DNA of 41,592 nucleotides from contig JAJHRD010000010.1 in NCBI GenBank assembly GCA_020833005.1, positions 1 through 41,592 of the forward strand. Direction: 5' to 3'. The position numbers and the translations under genes are program-made. The stretch comes from Candidatus Methanomethylicota archaeon. GTDB lineage: Archaea > Thermoproteota > Methanomethylicia > Culexarchaeales > Culexarchaeaceae. Below the pieces are notes generated by a model. It had not been told where the DNA came from, made no database searches, and saw only the letters and a program-made list of their open reading frames with translations. Below, in pieces: positions 16,551-25,078 of the stretch (position 1 is its first letter; every line of letters starts with the position of its first letter).

Positions 16551-18281
16551 TTAAACCCACCCCCTCTTCTCCTTAACCTTACTCAATATCTTGGATAAAA
16601 TCTCCACATCAGATAAAACCCCCTTAGGTGGATCTACAACCTTCCTCATCCTTATGGGTACACCATCCATCCTATAAGCAGTCCCCTCAAATTCAATTCC
16701 AACAAAGCCTGAGGGTATTATTACGTCGGAGAATAGCGTTGTAAGAGACCACTTAGCATCAATAACTATGACTGGGATCTTCGATAAATGTTGAACAGCC
16801 TCAATGGGTAGATGAGCTGCAGGATCACTTGCAACCACCAACATTGCATCAACATCACCATTTGCAAGTAGATCCACCGTGGTGGTAACTCCAGGGATCA
16901 TCTTCGGAAACCCCCTTGAGAAATCAACTCCATATGGGTATCCAGTGAGCCATAGAATTGTCTCATTGGATCCACTAACATTGTAATGCCCCCTCATGGG
17001 TATTATTGCAAACTTAGTCCACTCATTCAATTCCTGAACCAACCTTATCACCTCTTGGAGATTCCTATTCTTAGCTCCACTCATAGTCACACCAACACCG
17101 ACAAATATAACTCCATACCTAGCCCTCATCATCATATCAGCCAACTCCAAAACCTTCTCCCTGGGAACGCCTGCAATTTTGGGGGCTTCAATATCCAAAT
17201 CCTTTAAAACCATCATTAAAGCAGTTATTAATTCAAGATCCCTCCTAGGTTCAATTTGAATGAATAAGTCTGCTTGATCAGCTATTGGAGTTTTCCTAAC
17301 ATCAATAACCACAATCTTCCTATCCCTACGACCCTTGGAAAACCTCCCCTCACGTAGAATTAAGCGTGTAAAGTGGTTTAAGTGAGCGTGGGATGGATTT
17401 GAACCCCAAAATATTATTAGATCAGCCAACTGTATAACTGTCCCAAAAGTCGTCCTAACAGTACCAACCTCCTGAGCCCCCTGAATGGTGGGGCCATGAC
17501 ATATAGTGCTCGTGTTATCTATAACCCCATGCAATATCTCAGCCAACTCAACACCAACCTCAACAGCTTCATTGGAAGTGTTAGACCAACCGTAGAGTAG
17601 TGGATACTTGGATTTAACAAGTATATCTGAAGCTAAATCTATAGCTTCATCTAAATCAACTTCAACGAGTTTGCCATCCCTCCTAACGTAAGGTTTCAGT
17701 ATCCTATGCCTCCAATAATTGAGGAATTTAGCCATGGAAATGGCGCATCCACCAACATTCCTAACAATCCTATCACCCTCAACCTCAATCTTCAAATGAT
17801 CGCATAAATCTCCACAAAATGGGCATGGAACATCTTCAAAAACCCTCCTCTCACCTGAATTCAATGGTTTATCCATGGGGTAAACTTCAAGCCCCTTAGC
17901 ACCAAGACTCCTCAAAATATCATTTAAGGATGTAATTCCATCAGTGGTGGATTCAACTGAAACCTTAACGGACTTCAAACTAGGCATACCAGTACCATCA
18001 GTCAATGAATGCATAATGAAGTTAGCCCATGGACCCATAGGAATAAAAATAACGCCTGAAGGAACCCTATCACTAGACTTAACTGGTAGAACAACGGAAT
18101 ATTTGGATGTTGAAACCTTAACCCTATCAGTAACGCCAAGTCTACCCATATCCTCAGGGTTCATCTCCACAACGGCCACAGCTTGAAAATACCTATCACT
18201 AAGTTTACCATCACTCTCCATGGAAACTCCTTGAGACAACGTCCTCCCAGTAACTAAAAAGAATTGTTGGGAGGAGGTCAT
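16551..18281 (-). CDS. Fused formylmethanofuran dehydrogenase subunits D and B
   Basis: One 576-residue frame carries two subunits. Residues 1 to about 125 are FmdD, the molybdopterin-dinucleotide-binding domain (LVTGRTLSQGVSMESDGKLS, then VIFIPMGPWANFIM and GTGMP). After a linker with LRSLGAKGLEVYPMDKP, FmdB starts: the [4Fe-4S] motif C153, C156, C160, C179 in CPFCGDLCD to VGGC, then STICHGPTIQGAQE with C261 as the expected Mo/W ligand. FmdB reduces CO2 to formate. In well-studied methanogens D and B are separate neighbouring genes. The ligand is Cys, not selenocysteine. It overlaps mtd by four bases (ATGA). Confidence 0.93.
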   Translation of the reverse strand: MTSSQQFFLVTGRTLSQGVSMESDGKLSDRYFQAVAVVEMNPEDMGRLGVTDRVKVSTSKYSVVLPVKSSDRVPSGVIFIPMGPWANFIMHSLTDGTGMPSLKSVKVSVESTTDGITSLNDILRSLGAKGLEVYPMDKPLNSGERRVFEDVPCPFCGDLCDHLKIEVEGDRIVRNVGGCAISMAKFLNYWRHRILKPYVRRDGKLVEVDLDEAIDLASDILVKSKYPLLYGWSNTSNEAVEVGVELAEILHGVIDNTSTICHGPTIQGAQEVGTVRTTFGTVIQLADLIIFWGSNPSHAHLNHFTRLILREGRFSKGRRDRKIVVIDVRKTPIADQADLFIQIEPRRDLELITALMMVLKDLDIEAPKIAGVPREKVLELADMMMRARYGVIFVGVGVTMSGAKNRNLQEVIRLVQELNEWTKFAIIPMRGHYNVSGSNETILWLTGYPYGVDFSRGFPKMIPGVTTTVDLLANGDVDAMLVVASDPAAHLPIEAVQHLSKIPVIVIDAKWSLTTLFSDVIIPSGFVGIEFEGTAYRMDGVPIRMRKVVDPPKGVLSDVEILSKILSKVKEKRGWV

Positions 18282-19123
18282 TTGCCACGTGCCTCCTCCA
18301 TCAACTTCTCCTTAAACAGTATAGTGCCATCAGAGCTATGTGGTGTTCTAACCAATGTATCACCATACTTCTCTATTTCGCGAGCTTCATCAGCCAATTT
18401 AGCTGCATACCTCATGATCTCATGGGCTGCGGCAAGTATTGGTATGTATCTCTCACGCTCCTTAATCTTGAAGCATCCCTCCGTGGTTAGATCTGAAACC
18501 TTCACAGCAATGTCATAGGCAGCCATAGCCTTAGCCTTAGCATATGGATTCCTATACTCAGCATATGTTACTGCAACCTCCCTATCCACAACGATCTTCG
18601 GTAATGATGGCTTTTCACCAGCCTTCAACGAATTTATAACTTTATCCAATTCAACTTGTAGAAGCCTAACAACTCCAGTGGCAGCTAAAACCTTAATTAC
18701 ATCGGTATTGAATATTGTCATTTCAACTGGATCCAAGAAACCTCTACGAGCTCCAATCATGGAATCAGCCAACACAATTATGTATCCAAAACCCTTCTCC
18801 TCAAGCTCCTTAGTAATCCTCCTAGCAGGTGCATCTGAAATTACAATCACATTCTTACCCTTCTCACCAAGAGCATTCCTAACCTTAGTTGGACCTGGGA
18901 GGGATGCATTTGGACTTGGAATTATGTATAGATCGTAGTCTTCAGCTAAAGCCTTCTTGGCAAGTTCCTCAGCATTAGCTTCAGTCATCTTAGCACCCAC
19001 ACTTAAAACTCTAACTTCAATATCCCCCCTATCAGCCCTCTCATCCAAAACATACTCTAGGAGTGGCGATGAACCAATACATCCAAGCTTCAAAATACAA
19101 ACCTTCACAACTTTACTCGACAT
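18278..19123 (-). CDS. mtd: F420-dependent methylene-H4MPT dehydrogenase (Mtd)
   Basis: Mtd transfers hydride between F420 and methenyl/methylene-tetrahydromethanopterin. Full-length identity is clear: VKVCILKLGCIGSSPLLEYV, LDERADRGDIEVRVLSVGAK, ADSMIGARRGFLDPVEMTIF near residue 130-150, RNPYAKAKAMAAYDIAVKV near 210, and RYIPILAAAHEIMRYAAKLA with DTLVRTPH at the end. The frame extends to a GTG at 19135 touching the ftr stop. I prefer the ATG at 19123 (MSSKVVKV), preceded by GGTGAT, because Mtd proteins begin just before the first beta strand. Second gene of the operon. Confidence 0.94.
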   Translation of the reverse strand: MSSKVVKVCILKLGCIGSSPLLEYVLDERADRGDIEVRVLSVGAKMTEANAEELAKKALAEDYDLYIIPSPNASLPGPTKVRNALGEKGKNVIVISDAPARRITKELEEKGFGYIIVLADSMIGARRGFLDPVEMTIFNTDVIKVLAATGVVRLLQVELDKVINSLKAGEKPSLPKIVVDREVAVTYAEYRNPYAKAKAMAAYDIAVKVSDLTTEGCFKIKERERYIPILAAAHEIMRYAAKLADEAREIEKYGDTLVRTPHSSDGTILFKEKLMEEARGK

Positions 19124-19134
19124 ACCCATCACCA

Positions 19135-20067
19135 CTAAACTTCAACTTCAATACTTTTAACACTTTCTAAAGCCTCCTTCAAACGCAAATGATATGGGCC
19201 AAGCTTACCACCATAATTCCCAGCATCAATCTTGACGACACCTGGAACGCTTGCAGCGGCTTTAATGGCCAACCCCATAGCCATCAAAACATCATCCCTC
19301 CTAAGACCATTGATCACAATCTCATAAACTGATTCAACACCCTCAGGGATCCTTGTATCCTTAACAATATTCCTTAAAACTGGGCAGTATGGATGGTTTG
19401 TTGTAGCTCTAAGCTTCGGATACTTCAATGAACCCACCTTGGAACCTGAGCGGACAATACCCCCAGGGAATGGTGTCACCACATACTTACCATACCTATG
19501 TATGGCTTTCACAGCCTTTTCAGCTGCATTTAAACATGCATCCCTACTCTTAGCCAATATGAGTATATTTCCACCAGCAACCCCCTTAACCAAGCCAAAT
19601 GAATCTTCAATTATGAATTCACCCTCCATAACTGGGATCCTCCAAACCTTCCTCCCACCAATAGTATCCTCCCTCTCAAATCCATCACCAAACTTTGCAA
19701 GAGACTTACCAATATACATCTTCCTCTTAACCTTTGGAAGACCATTAAATGCAGATGCAGTGGCTGCTGTGAGAACGCATTGACCAATCCTAATTAATGT
19801 TACAAGCTTCAATGTTGCTGGATCATTATGATATATATGTATAGCTGCCCCAGGACGCTGATCTGGAGTCAACTTACTTGAAACAAGCTTTTCAATTCCA
19901 GCTTCACCTGGACATGCAATAACAGATGTACCAAGACCAGTAGCTGCACGTGCAGCCACAAGAGCCCATTTGGCATTGATAGCCGTTATGAAAACTCTAG
20001 TTGCATACATTGGGAATGCTTCAGCAAAAGTATCTTCAATTAAAACATCACCCAACTTAAAACTCAA
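19135..20067 (-). CDS. ftr: Formylmethanofuran:H4MPT formyltransferase (Ftr)
   Basis: Ftr moves the formyl group from methanofuran to tetrahydromethanopterin. The 310 residues match the family throughout: EDTFAEAFPMYATRVFITA at the start, CPGEAGIE, RPGAAIHIYHN, RIGQCVLTAATASAFNGLP, VWRIPVMEGEFIIEDSFGLV, VTPFPGGIVRSGSKVGSLKY and KYPKLRATTNHPYCP. The start is a TTG at 20067 preceded by GGTGAGG (20072-20078 on the other strand). As first gene of the operon it sits just downstream of the promoter region at 20095-20116. Confidence 0.95.
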   Translation of the reverse strand: MSFKLGDVLIEDTFAEAFPMYATRVFITAINAKWALVAARAATGLGTSVIACPGEAGIEKLVSSKLTPDQRPGAAIHIYHNDPATLKLVTLIRIGQCVLTAATASAFNGLPKVKRKMYIGKSLAKFGDGFEREDTIGGRKVWRIPVMEGEFIIEDSFGLVKGVAGGNILILAKSRDACLNAAEKAVKAIHRYGKYVVTPFPGGIVRSGSKVGSLKYPKLRATTNHPYCPVLRNIVKDTRIPEGVESVYEIVINGLRRDDVLMAMGLAIKAAASVPGVVKIDAGNYGGKLGPYHLRLKEALESVKSIEVEV

Positions 20068-20094
20068 AGACCCTCACCACTCCTAATTTAAGTA

Positions 20095-20116
20095 GGTTAT
20101 TTAAATTTAAAGTTAA
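20095..20116. promoter_or_regulatory. Bidirectional A/T-rich promoter of the ftr operon and the CofE-like gene
   Basis: The 65-base divergent gap contains a near-symmetrical block of two overlapping boxes. Read on the minus strand it gives TTTAAATAACC, 31-38 bases before the ftr TTG. Read on the plus strand it gives TTTAAATT followed by TAAAG, about 25-30 bases before the TTG at 20133. The shared block means the methyl-branch operon and the CofE-like gene may fire from one TATA region. Confidence 0.45.
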
Positions 20117-20132
20117 TGAATAGTGAGGAAGC

Positions 20133-20990
20133 TTGTGGAAGTTAAAGGGGTATAGGAGGCCATTCAAATACTGGATTCCAGGCACAAATGTAATTGATGA
20201 AATTGTAAAGGCATATGGGAAACTATTGAGGGATGGAGATTTAATAGCAATATCTGAAAAGGCCATATGTACAGCTAAGGGGAACATATATGATGAGAGT
20301 AGGATAACATCGGTTGACCCAATAACCAAGATTTCATCATATATTGTAAATAAGGTTTTATGGGGTAAAGTTCTCAGCTCAAAACTACCATCAGAAGCTG
20401 TGGAGATGATTAGATGGGTGCCAATAAGATATGTGGCTTCACATAAAAAGTTGGCTTTAAAATATGGTGGATTAATACAATTCTTAAAACCATACTCGGA
20501 AGCAGGGATAGATGCCACAAACCTACCATACACATACGTATCACTACCATTAAGGGAAGCAGACAGAGAGGCAAGATACATCAAGTATAAGGTTGAAAGG
20601 AAATTGAAGATCAAAGTTAACATTCTAATCATAGATACTGATAGAACATTCAAAATTAAGGGGGTAGATAACATTGCAATAACAACCAGACCATCAACAA
20701 TAAAAGGCTTAATAGATATGGGGGGATTGGGATTCATAATTGGTAAGATTTTCAAGAATAAATTCTTCGAAGAATACCCAACGCCAATAGCATATAAAGG
20801 TGAATACATGAACTTAACAGACATACTTAGAGCTACGAAATTTGCAGATAAATTGATGGGGCATGGATTTGGGAGGGATGTCATGGAGATGTTGAGAAGG
20901 ATGGGCAAGGGGAGTTTTGAGGAAATCAAGTGGATTGACATGTATAGAATAAAGCATTACCCAGCAGTGGTCATCAGAAAATGTCAATAG
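20133..20990 (+). CDS. CofE-family (F420-0:gamma-glutamyl ligase-like) protein
   Basis: This 285-residue protein resembles the CofE fold that adds glutamate to coenzyme F420-0. The N-terminal region (YWIPGTNVIDEIVKAYGKLL, then GDLIAISEKAICTAKGNI near 34-51) is the most recognisable part. DTDRTFKIKG near 166 and MGGLGFIIGKIFKN near 193 fall where CofE has its DTFGR-like and glycine-rich elements. It is clearly diverged from canonical CofE, so it may be a paralogue with another substrate. The start is a TTG preceded by GAGG. A long open frame on the opposite strand is a shadow. Confidence 0.7.
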   Translation: MWKLKGYRRPFKYWIPGTNVIDEIVKAYGKLLRDGDLIAISEKAICTAKGNIYDESRITSVDPITKISSYIVNKVLWGKVLSSKLPSEAVEMIRWVPIRYVASHKKLALKYGGLIQFLKPYSEAGIDATNLPYTYVSLPLREADREARYIKYKVERKLKIKVNILIIDTDRTFKIKGVDNIAITTRPSTIKGLIDMGGLGFIIGKIFKNKFFEEYPTPIAYKGEYMNLTDILRATKFADKLMGHGFGRDVMEMLRRMGKGSFEEIKWIDMYRIKHYPAVVIRKCQ

Positions 20991-21045
20991 AATAGATTTT
21001 TAAGTCAAAATAAAACTACTATAGCTTGTATAAAGGTGTTAATGA

Positions 21046-21243
21046 ATGTGTGAATCTGATGCTTACATTAAAGTTGATGGTAAGGAGGAATTACTCGCCA
21101 AAGAGATAGTTACACTAATGCCAAAAGGGGATGGATACATACTAATAGACTTATCGGGAAATAAGTATGAATTGAATGATGTGGTAATAGACCACATAAA
21201 CTTCGTAGCACACAAAATATTTTTCAAGAAGATTAAGCGTTAG
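21046..21243 (+). CDS. cooT: CooT-family nickel-binding accessory protein
   Basis: This 65-residue protein begins MCESDAYIKVDGKEELLAKE. CooT-family proteins share a short beta-barrel and an N-terminal Met-Cys whose Cys2 binds Ni(II) in the bacterial CODH accessory protein. The rest (PKGDGYILIDLSGNKYEL, then VVIDHINFVAHKIFF) fits the family pattern. It is followed after 11 bases by a CooC ATPase and then the CODH genes, which strongly supports a role in nickel supply to the C- or A-cluster. GGTG at 21035-21038 is the likely ribosome binding site. Confidence 0.8.
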   Translation: MCESDAYIKVDGKEELLAKEIVTLMPKGDGYILIDLSGNKYELNDVVIDHINFVAHKIFFKKIKR

Positions 21244-21254
21244 AGGACTATTAA

Positions 21255-22022
21255 ATGAAGATAGCTATCGTTGGAAAAGGTGGAACTGGGAAAACAACCA
21301 TATCAGCATGCCTAGCCAGACTACTTGGAAGAGATGGATATAGGGTTATAGCTGTAGATGCAGATCCAAGCTTAAACCTATCAATAGCATTGGGCGTACC
21401 TCCAGAGGAAGCCGCTAAGAAGCCAATACTATTCAATGAAGAAGAATTCATAAAATCCAGAACTCAGCTATCAGGCGGATTATATATAATGAACCCAAAA
21501 GTTGATGATGTAATAGAAAAATTCGGCATCAAAGCTCCAGACAACGTGATACTAATAAGATTTGGTGAGATAAAGCAAGCGGGATCTAGATGCCTATGCC
21601 CAGAATATGCATTCCTAAGAGCACTATTCTCCCACCTAGTACTCGGCAGGAAAGATACAGTCATATTCGATATGGTTGCAGGATTAGAACATATGAGCAG
21701 GGGGGTATTGAGGGGGATAGACTTAATGCTATGCGTGGTGGAGCCAAGTGTAAAGTCAATTGACGTGGCTATACAAATGGAGAAGTTTGCAAGAGATCTA
21801 AACATAAGGGGGTTCTCAGTGATTGCAAACAAAATTAGAAATAGTAAGGATGTGGAATTGATATTGGAACTAATGAAGAAGCAACCAATAATATCAATAC
21901 CATACGATGAAGCTGTAATTGAAGCCGATAGAATTGGAGTACCACTCCTAGACTACTCACCAAACTCAGATGCCGTAAAAGCCATATCTAAATTGAAGGA
22001 TATCATAAAACAAAACATATAA
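21255..22022 (+). CDS. cooC: CooC-type CODH nickel-insertion ATPase (CooC1)
   Basis: This 255-residue MinD/SIMIBI ATPase has the deviant Walker A GKGGTGKTT (residues 7-15) and the CooC hallmark C113-L-C115 in SRCLCPEYAF. In CooC dimers this CxC pair binds Ni or Zn. Other family elements are VIAVDADPSLNLSIALG and VIFDMVAGLEHMSRG. It should drive ATP-dependent nickel loading of the CODH active site encoded 92 bases downstream. A second, divergent CooC lies at 31174, so the two may serve different clusters. Confidence 0.9.
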   Translation: MKIAIVGKGGTGKTTISACLARLLGRDGYRVIAVDADPSLNLSIALGVPPEEAAKKPILFNEEEFIKSRTQLSGGLYIMNPKVDDVIEKFGIKAPDNVILIRFGEIKQAGSRCLCPEYAFLRALFSHLVLGRKDTVIFDMVAGLEHMSRGVLRGIDLMLCVVEPSVKSIDVAIQMEKFARDLNIRGFSVIANKIRNSKDVELILELMKKQPIISIPYDEAVIEADRIGVPLLDYSPNSDAVKAISKLKDIIKQNI

Positions 22023-22063
22023 GCACAAACCATTATGGGGAGGGGAAATCTCTAATCACAACA

Positions 22064-22070
22064 TTTTAAA
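22064..22070 (+). promoter_or_regulatory. TATA-like box upstream of cdhA
   Basis: TTTTAAA lies 45-51 bases before the cdhA ATG, inside the 92-base gap after cooC. A GGAGATGAT ribosome binding site (22100-22108) follows at the right distance. The cdh operon may therefore have its own promoter in addition to reading through from cooT-cooC. Confidence 0.45.
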
Positions 22071-22114
22071 GTACATATGCTTCATAAGTTAATAGGCTTG
22101 GAGATGATGATTAG

Positions 22115-24487
22115 ATGTCCATACCCCACAAAAATTTCAGATTAAAGATAGATGAATTGAAGAGTGCATTAGCTGAAATTAAGGGTTTGGATATAAGTGT
22201 AGGTTACATAGTGGAGGAGTGGGCTGAACCCCAAGGTCCAACACCATTCCCAACAATAACAAGTTTAAGGAGATGGGATCACATACTACTAAACAAATAT
22301 AAACCACTATACCTACCATACTGCGATCTATGTTGTCTATGCACATATGGTAGATGCGACCTATCCAGAGATAAGAGGGGGGCATGTGGATTAGGATTAT
22401 CAGAACAGCAATCAAGATTGGTGACATTGGTATGCGCAATAGGAGCAGCAACACATGCAAGCCATGCACGTGAAATGCTAGATAAATTGATAGAGAGATA
22501 TGGTAGAGATGCACCAATAAATCTCGGAGAACAAGTACATGTTGAAATGCCAGTAACGAGGCTTGTGACGGGAGTAAAACCAAACACCTTAGGAGATCTA
22601 GAGATAGTAATGGATTACGTTGAGAGGCAAATAGTTCAAACACTGGCAAGCGTACATACCGGTCAAGAGGGCAGTTTAATAGATTATGAATCAAAAGTAT
22701 TCCATCTGGGGATGCTAGACCACGTGGCATTGGAGATAGCTGACGTAATACAAACTTCATCACTAGACTTCCCAAAAGCAGATCCAGAAGCACCACTAAT
22801 AGATCTCGGAGCAGGAGTTGCGGAATCAAGGAAGCCAGTAATATTGGTGATAGGGCATAACGTTTTACCAGCATCATCAATAATAGATTACCTAGAGGAA
22901 AATGGAATTAGAGATCAAGTGGAAGTATGTGGATTATGCTGCACAGCACACGATATAACTAGATATGAGAAGAAGAGGGCAAAGATAATTGGGCCAATAT
23001 CATGGCAATTGAGATTCATAAGAACAGGATTACCAGATGTAATAGTGATAGATGAACAATGCATACGAACAGATGTGGTTGAAGAAGCTAGGAGGATAGG
23101 TGCAGTGGTAATAGCAGCATCAGATAAAGCATGCCATGCACTACCAGACAAAACCATGGAAGATGCTGATAAAATTGTTGACGAATTGGTTAATGGAGTA
23201 ATACCGGGAGCATTAATACTTGATGATGAGAGGATGGCTGAAGTAGCAGTGAAGACAGCACTCAAAATATTCCCAACGAGGAGGAGTAAAATTTCTGGAT
23301 TAATGGGTGAAAATGAACTCATCGAATATGCCAAGAAGTGCACTGGATGTAGAGAATGTGAAAGGAGTTGCCCACAAAGTTTACCAATATCCACAGCCAT
23401 GGCTAAAACAGCTAAGGGGGATGTGAAGGCTTTAGCCTCACTATACAATAGATGCTTCGCCTGCAGTAGATGTGAGAAGGCATGCCCAAGAAACATACCA
23501 ATATTAAGCATGATACTGAAATCCTCAGAGGAAATCATGAAAAATGAGAAGTTTAAGATGAGGGTTGGTAGAGGGCCCATACAAGACACTGAGATAAGAG
23601 CTGTGGGTAGGGATATAGTTTTGGGGACAATACCCGGAGTCATAGCCTTCGCTGGATGCGCCAACTGGCCTGATGGAGCAAGTGATGTAGCTGAAATGGC
23701 ATATGAATTCGCCTCTAGGAGGTATATAGTTGTGGCATCAGGATGCTCAGCTATGGCAATTGCAATGTATAAAACTGAAGAAGGGAAAACGCCATATGAA
23801 GAATTCAGCGGAGAATTTACAGCTGGAGGTTTAGTTAACGTTGGTTCATGCGTAGCCAATGCACATATATCTGGTGCAGCAATAAAGATTGCAAACATAT
23901 TCGCCAGACTACCATTAAGGGCGAACTATGCTGAAATAGCAGACTACATACATAATAGGGTTGGAGCCGTGGGGATAGCTTGGGGTGCAATGAGCCAGAA
24001 AGCTGCAGCAATAGCCTCAGGATTCTGGAGGCTTGGAATACCAATAATAGTTGGCCCCCATGGAATAAAGTATAGGAGAATGCTATTGGGGAATGCTGAA
24101 GATGAGAATGCATGGTACGTTTATGATGCTAAGACTGGAGAGAAGGTTTACGGTGGACCTGCACCTGAACACCTATTCTATGCAGCTGAAACTAAGGAGG
24201 AAGCTATGGTTATGGCTGCAAAGCTATGTATAAGACCAGCAGACACACCACAAGGTAGAGCAATAAAACTCACAAACTACATATCATTATATAAGAAGTT
24301 CTTCGGAGAGGAGAAGCTGCCAAAGGATATACACTTATTCATTAGAAGTGAGGGGGATATACCAATAACATATAGGGATGAAGTCATGAGATATCTTAAG
24401 GAGGTTGGATGGATAGAGAAGCCAGTAACATCAAACCCAACACATCTAACCGAAGTTGTTGAAAAGATGAAGGTGAGAGAAACATGA
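22115..24487 (+). CDS. cdhA: CODH/ACS complex alpha subunit, carbon monoxide dehydrogenase
   Basis: This 790-residue archaeal CdhA interconverts CO2 and CO at a Ni-Fe-S C-cluster. The N-terminal B/D-cluster region reads YCDLCCLCTYGRCDLSRD with CGLG after it. A conserved HTGQEGSLID near residue 180 is present. C-cluster cysteines are seen in EVCGLCCTAHD, FAGCANWPDGA, ASGCSAMAIAMYKTEEG and NVGSCVANAHI. An inserted two-cluster ferredoxin domain, diagnostic of the archaeal subunit, has CTGCRECERSCP and CFACSRCEKACP near residues 410-460. All expected metal ligands appear intact. The ATG follows GGAGATGAT, and the stop overlaps cdhB by four bases. Confidence 0.96.
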   Translation: MSIPHKNFRLKIDELKSALAEIKGLDISVGYIVEEWAEPQGPTPFPTITSLRRWDHILLNKYKPLYLPYCDLCCLCTYGRCDLSRDKRGACGLGLSEQQSRLVTLVCAIGAATHASHAREMLDKLIERYGRDAPINLGEQVHVEMPVTRLVTGVKPNTLGDLEIVMDYVERQIVQTLASVHTGQEGSLIDYESKVFHLGMLDHVALEIADVIQTSSLDFPKADPEAPLIDLGAGVAESRKPVILVIGHNVLPASSIIDYLEENGIRDQVEVCGLCCTAHDITRYEKKRAKIIGPISWQLRFIRTGLPDVIVIDEQCIRTDVVEEARRIGAVVIAASDKACHALPDKTMEDADKIVDELVNGVIPGALILDDERMAEVAVKTALKIFPTRRSKISGLMGENELIEYAKKCTGCRECERSCPQSLPISTAMAKTAKGDVKALASLYNRCFACSRCEKACPRNIPILSMILKSSEEIMKNEKFKMRVGRGPIQDTEIRAVGRDIVLGTIPGVIAFAGCANWPDGASDVAEMAYEFASRRYIVVASGCSAMAIAMYKTEEGKTPYEEFSGEFTAGGLVNVGSCVANAHISGAAIKIANIFARLPLRANYAEIADYIHNRVGAVGIAWGAMSQKAAAIASGFWRLGIPIIVGPHGIKYRRMLLGNAEDENAWYVYDAKTGEKVYGGPAPEHLFYAAETKEEAMVMAAKLCIRPADTPQGRAIKLTNYISLYKKFFGEEKLPKDIHLFIRSEGDIPITYRDEVMRYLKEVGWIEKPVTSNPTHLTEVVEKMKVRET

Positions 24488-25017
24488 GCATAGAATATTG
24501 GGCTAAGGGGGATATACCACCAGGACCAATAAAAGCAACTGTAGTGCCAGATGTAAAGAGGTTGGCAAGCATAATTAAACAACATAAAAAGCCAATAATG
24601 ATGATAGGTCCAGAAATACATAGGTTAAGTGAATTGATTGGTGGAGATATATTGAGCAACTTAATAAGTATATCCAATAGTATAAAGGCTGAGATAACAG
24701 TCTCGGATAGTAAAACTGTTAGGGAACTCGATTCAAGGGGGTTCAAAAACTATGTGATAGCATTCCCACTGGAAGTGGTTCAAAAAATATCATCAAATAA
24801 ATCCAATTACGATCTAGCAATACTCATTGGATTCCACTACTACTACGGCTGGCTACTACTAAACTACCTAAAACACTACGCATATAAACATCTAAATACA
24901 ATGTCAATAGACCCATACCCACAACCCAATGCCACATGGACCTTCCCACTACTCCCACTCTCCATATGGTACAAAAACCTATGCCAATTAGAGGGGGAAC
25001 TTAAAGTCGTAAGTTGA
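24484..25017 (+). CDS. cdhB: CODH/ACS complex epsilon subunit
   Basis: This 177-residue CdhB is the small partner of CdhA in the archaeal CODH component. It has a Rossmann-like fold of the DHS type (KPIMMIGPEIHRLS, then LAILIGFHYYYGWLLLNYLK). The start MSIEYWAKGDIPPGPIKAT is typical, with the segment contacting CdhA. Its biochemical role is unsettled. It overlaps cdhA by ATGA and is followed by a 61-base gap with a likely new promoter. Confidence 0.92.
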   Translation: MSIEYWAKGDIPPGPIKATVVPDVKRLASIIKQHKKPIMMIGPEIHRLSELIGGDILSNLISISNSIKAEITVSDSKTVRELDSRGFKNYVIAFPLEVVQKISSNKSNYDLAILIGFHYYYGWLLLNYLKHYAYKHLNTMSIDPYPQPNATWTFPLLPLSIWYKNLCQLEGELKVVS

Positions 25018-25027
25018 ATAGCATAAA

Positions 25028-25034
25028 CTTTAAA
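25028..25034 (+). promoter_or_regulatory. TATA-like box upstream of cdhC
   Basis: CTTTAAA lies about 45-51 bases before the cdhC ATG in the gap after cdhB. A GAGGCGAG stretch just before the start can act as ribosome binding site. This suggests an internal promoter separating cdhAB from cdhCDE. Confidence 0.4.
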
Positions 25035-25078
25035 ATCCATTATTAACACATAATTATGGCTTCATAGAGGCGAGTTAG

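Noticed and set aside
16551-18281. Selenocysteine in the FmdB active site
   Set aside because: The ligand position in STICHGP is encoded as ordinary Cys, and there is no in-frame TGA.
20057-20941. Long minus-strand open frame (294 codons) opposite the CofE-like gene
   Set aside because: Its translation is low-complexity (Leu, Ser, Ile, Pro-rich) with no recognisable domain, it overlaps the ftr start, and the plus-strand frame encodes a recognisable family with proper signals.
22103-22110. C-box-like GATGATGA before cdhA as a C/D-box small RNA
   Set aside because: It coincides with the ribosome binding site of cdhA, and no matching D box or C'/D' pair is found nearby.
22915-23898. Minus-strand open frame of 327 codons inside cdhA
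   Set aside because: It mirrors the codon structure of cdhA, whose cluster ligands are all intact. The antisense product has no domain.
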